A DNA stretch of 5,361 nt from Nitrospirota bacterium (lineage in GTDB: Bacteria; Nitrospirota; Thermodesulfovibrionia; UBA6902), in NCBI GenBank assembly GCA_024277515.1, contig JAJRVB010000139.1, positions 1-5,361 of the forward strand, read 5' to 3'. This document shows, in pieces, positions 4,640 to 5,361 of this stretch. A model generated the notes under the pieces. That model worked only from the letters and a program-made list of their open reading frames with translations. It did not search any database and was not told where the DNA came from. Position numbers and translations under genes: made by a program. Each line of letters begins with the position of its first letter. Position 1 is the stretch's first letter.

Positions 4640-5361
4640 CCGTTTGTCAGCAATTCATCCTTCATCTGCATTTCGATGTCCGCCATCTCACTCTCTGAAA
4701 TATTCAGTGTATCAAGACATGCAGCCTCATAAGTATACTCAGGGTCTTTCTCTGTCACGCTCAGGATATTTTTTGTGGTAAATAAATCCGCTATGTGTAC
4801 GACTGCCACATGCCCGTCATTCGTCTCTGCCAGAGACGGAGTGTGATGATAAAAAATCGTATCTATGACGGAATCGGGAAGGACCCATTTTTCAGCAAGC
4901 CACCGCCCTATATCAGAATGAGTAAAGCCAAAAACTTCCTCCTCTGCCTCGAGCAGTGTTTTTTCACCGCTGAGTGCATGAAGCACATTCGAATATGTGT
5001 CCGGGAAGTATCTGCTCAACACCAAAAAACCTATATCATGCAGCATGCCGTTCATGAGCATTTCTTCTGCAATGCTCAATTTGATCTTTTGAGAGAACAG
5101 CTTTGCGATAAATCCAACCGCAACGGAGTGATTGAAGACCCTCATATAATCCAGTACCCTTGCGTGTCTCTCACCGTTCAGCACAGTCATTAAGGATATA
5201 CCGAGGGCTATATTTTTTACATTATTAAAACCTATCCGGACAATCGCGCTGCTGAGTGTCGTGGTGGAAGTCTGAAATCCAAAAAAGGCGGAATTAGCCA
5301 CACTCAGCAGTTTGGCTGAGATGGCAGGGTCTTTCTCTATGACTTTTTCGAGTGTTGCAGC
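4624..5361 (-). CDS. HDOD-domain signalling protein (C-terminal 245 residues; N-terminus off the right edge)
   Basis: HDOD proteins are relatives of HD phosphohydrolases, found in bacterial signal transduction, often with receiver or cyclic-di-GMP domains; most lack proven enzymatic activity. The frame is open to the right edge: upstream of the GTG at 5301 it reads EKDPAISAKLLS directly before ANSAFFGF, the standard HDOD opening, so that GTG is internal. Visible residues (numbered from the edge): ANSAFFGF (22-29), IGFNNVKNIALGISL (43-57), His78, HDIG (108-111), His148, paired His172/His173, and HIAD with Asp192. Histidines and aspartates at HD-domain metal positions are thus largely present, but the Lys usual after HDIG is Phe112. 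The C-terminus ends shortly after the domain. An additional N-terminal receiver domain cannot be excluded. Confidence 0.88.
   Translation of the reverse strand, partial: AATLEKVIEKDPAISAKLLSVANSAFFGFQTSTTTLSSAIVRIGFNNVKNIALGISLMTVLNGERHARVLDYMRVFNHSVAVGFIAKLFSQKIKLSIAEEMLMNGMLHDIGFLVLSRYFPDTYSNVLHALSGEKTLLEAEEEVFGFTHSDIGRWLAEKWVLPDSVIDTIFYHHTPSLAETNDGHVAVVHIADLFTTKNILSVTEKDPEYTYEAACLDTLNISESEMADIEMQMKDELLTNGPFQF

Noticed and set aside
5299..5301. GTG 5301 as the start of the HDOD gene
   Set aside because: The frame continues upstream to the window edge with typical HDOD sequence (EKDPAISAKLLS), so the GTG is an internal valine.

Overview
The window looks like a piece of a bacterial chromosome of moderate GC, carrying six protein-coding regions, two of them cut by the window edges. 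All six are housekeeping or regulatory families. A ClpC-type unfoldase, an rpiB-glyA-nrdR cluster and an HDOD protein would fit a Gram-negative anaerobe-type lineage such as Nitrospirota (Thermodesulfovibrio relatives) or Desulfobacterota. This is an impression from gene content, and there is no marker gene here to prove it.

Layout, left to right. Positions 1-1227 (minus) hold the N-terminal half of a ClpC AAA+ unfoldase, preceded by a near-consensus sigma70 promoter that leaves a very short leader. Positions 1408-3617 (minus) hold a tight cluster transcribed rpiB, then glyA, then nrdR: ribose-5-phosphate isomerase B, serine hydroxymethyltransferase and the ribonucleotide-reductase repressor. 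rpiB and glyA are 4 bp apart and glyA and nrdR are 40 bp apart. Together they link pentose phosphate (PRPP supply), one-carbon units (purine and thymidylate synthesis) and control of dNTP production, a coherent nucleotide-precursor unit.

Positions 3618-3999 are a 382-bp divergent intergenic region and the most interesting part. Its rpiB side has a promoter followed by a roughly 133-nt leader with two abutting predicted stem-loops and an 11-bp inverted repeat that spans the promoter and leader. Its coaE side contains a 175-bp AT-rich, non-coding element (3802-3976) with perfect 14-bp terminal inverted repeats and a 4-bp CCAA direct repeat exactly at both borders. This is the signature of a miniature inverted-repeat transposable element (MITE). 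Its right end lies 11 bp from a consensus extended -10 box whose predicted start site is the A of the coaE ATG, so coaE is predicted to be leaderless.

Positions 4000-4596 (plus) encode dephospho-CoA kinase (coaE). It converges, across 27 bp without a clear terminator, on an HDOD-domain protein (4624-5361, minus) whose N terminus lies beyond the right edge. I see no rRNA, tRNA, CRISPR array or complete insertion sequence.
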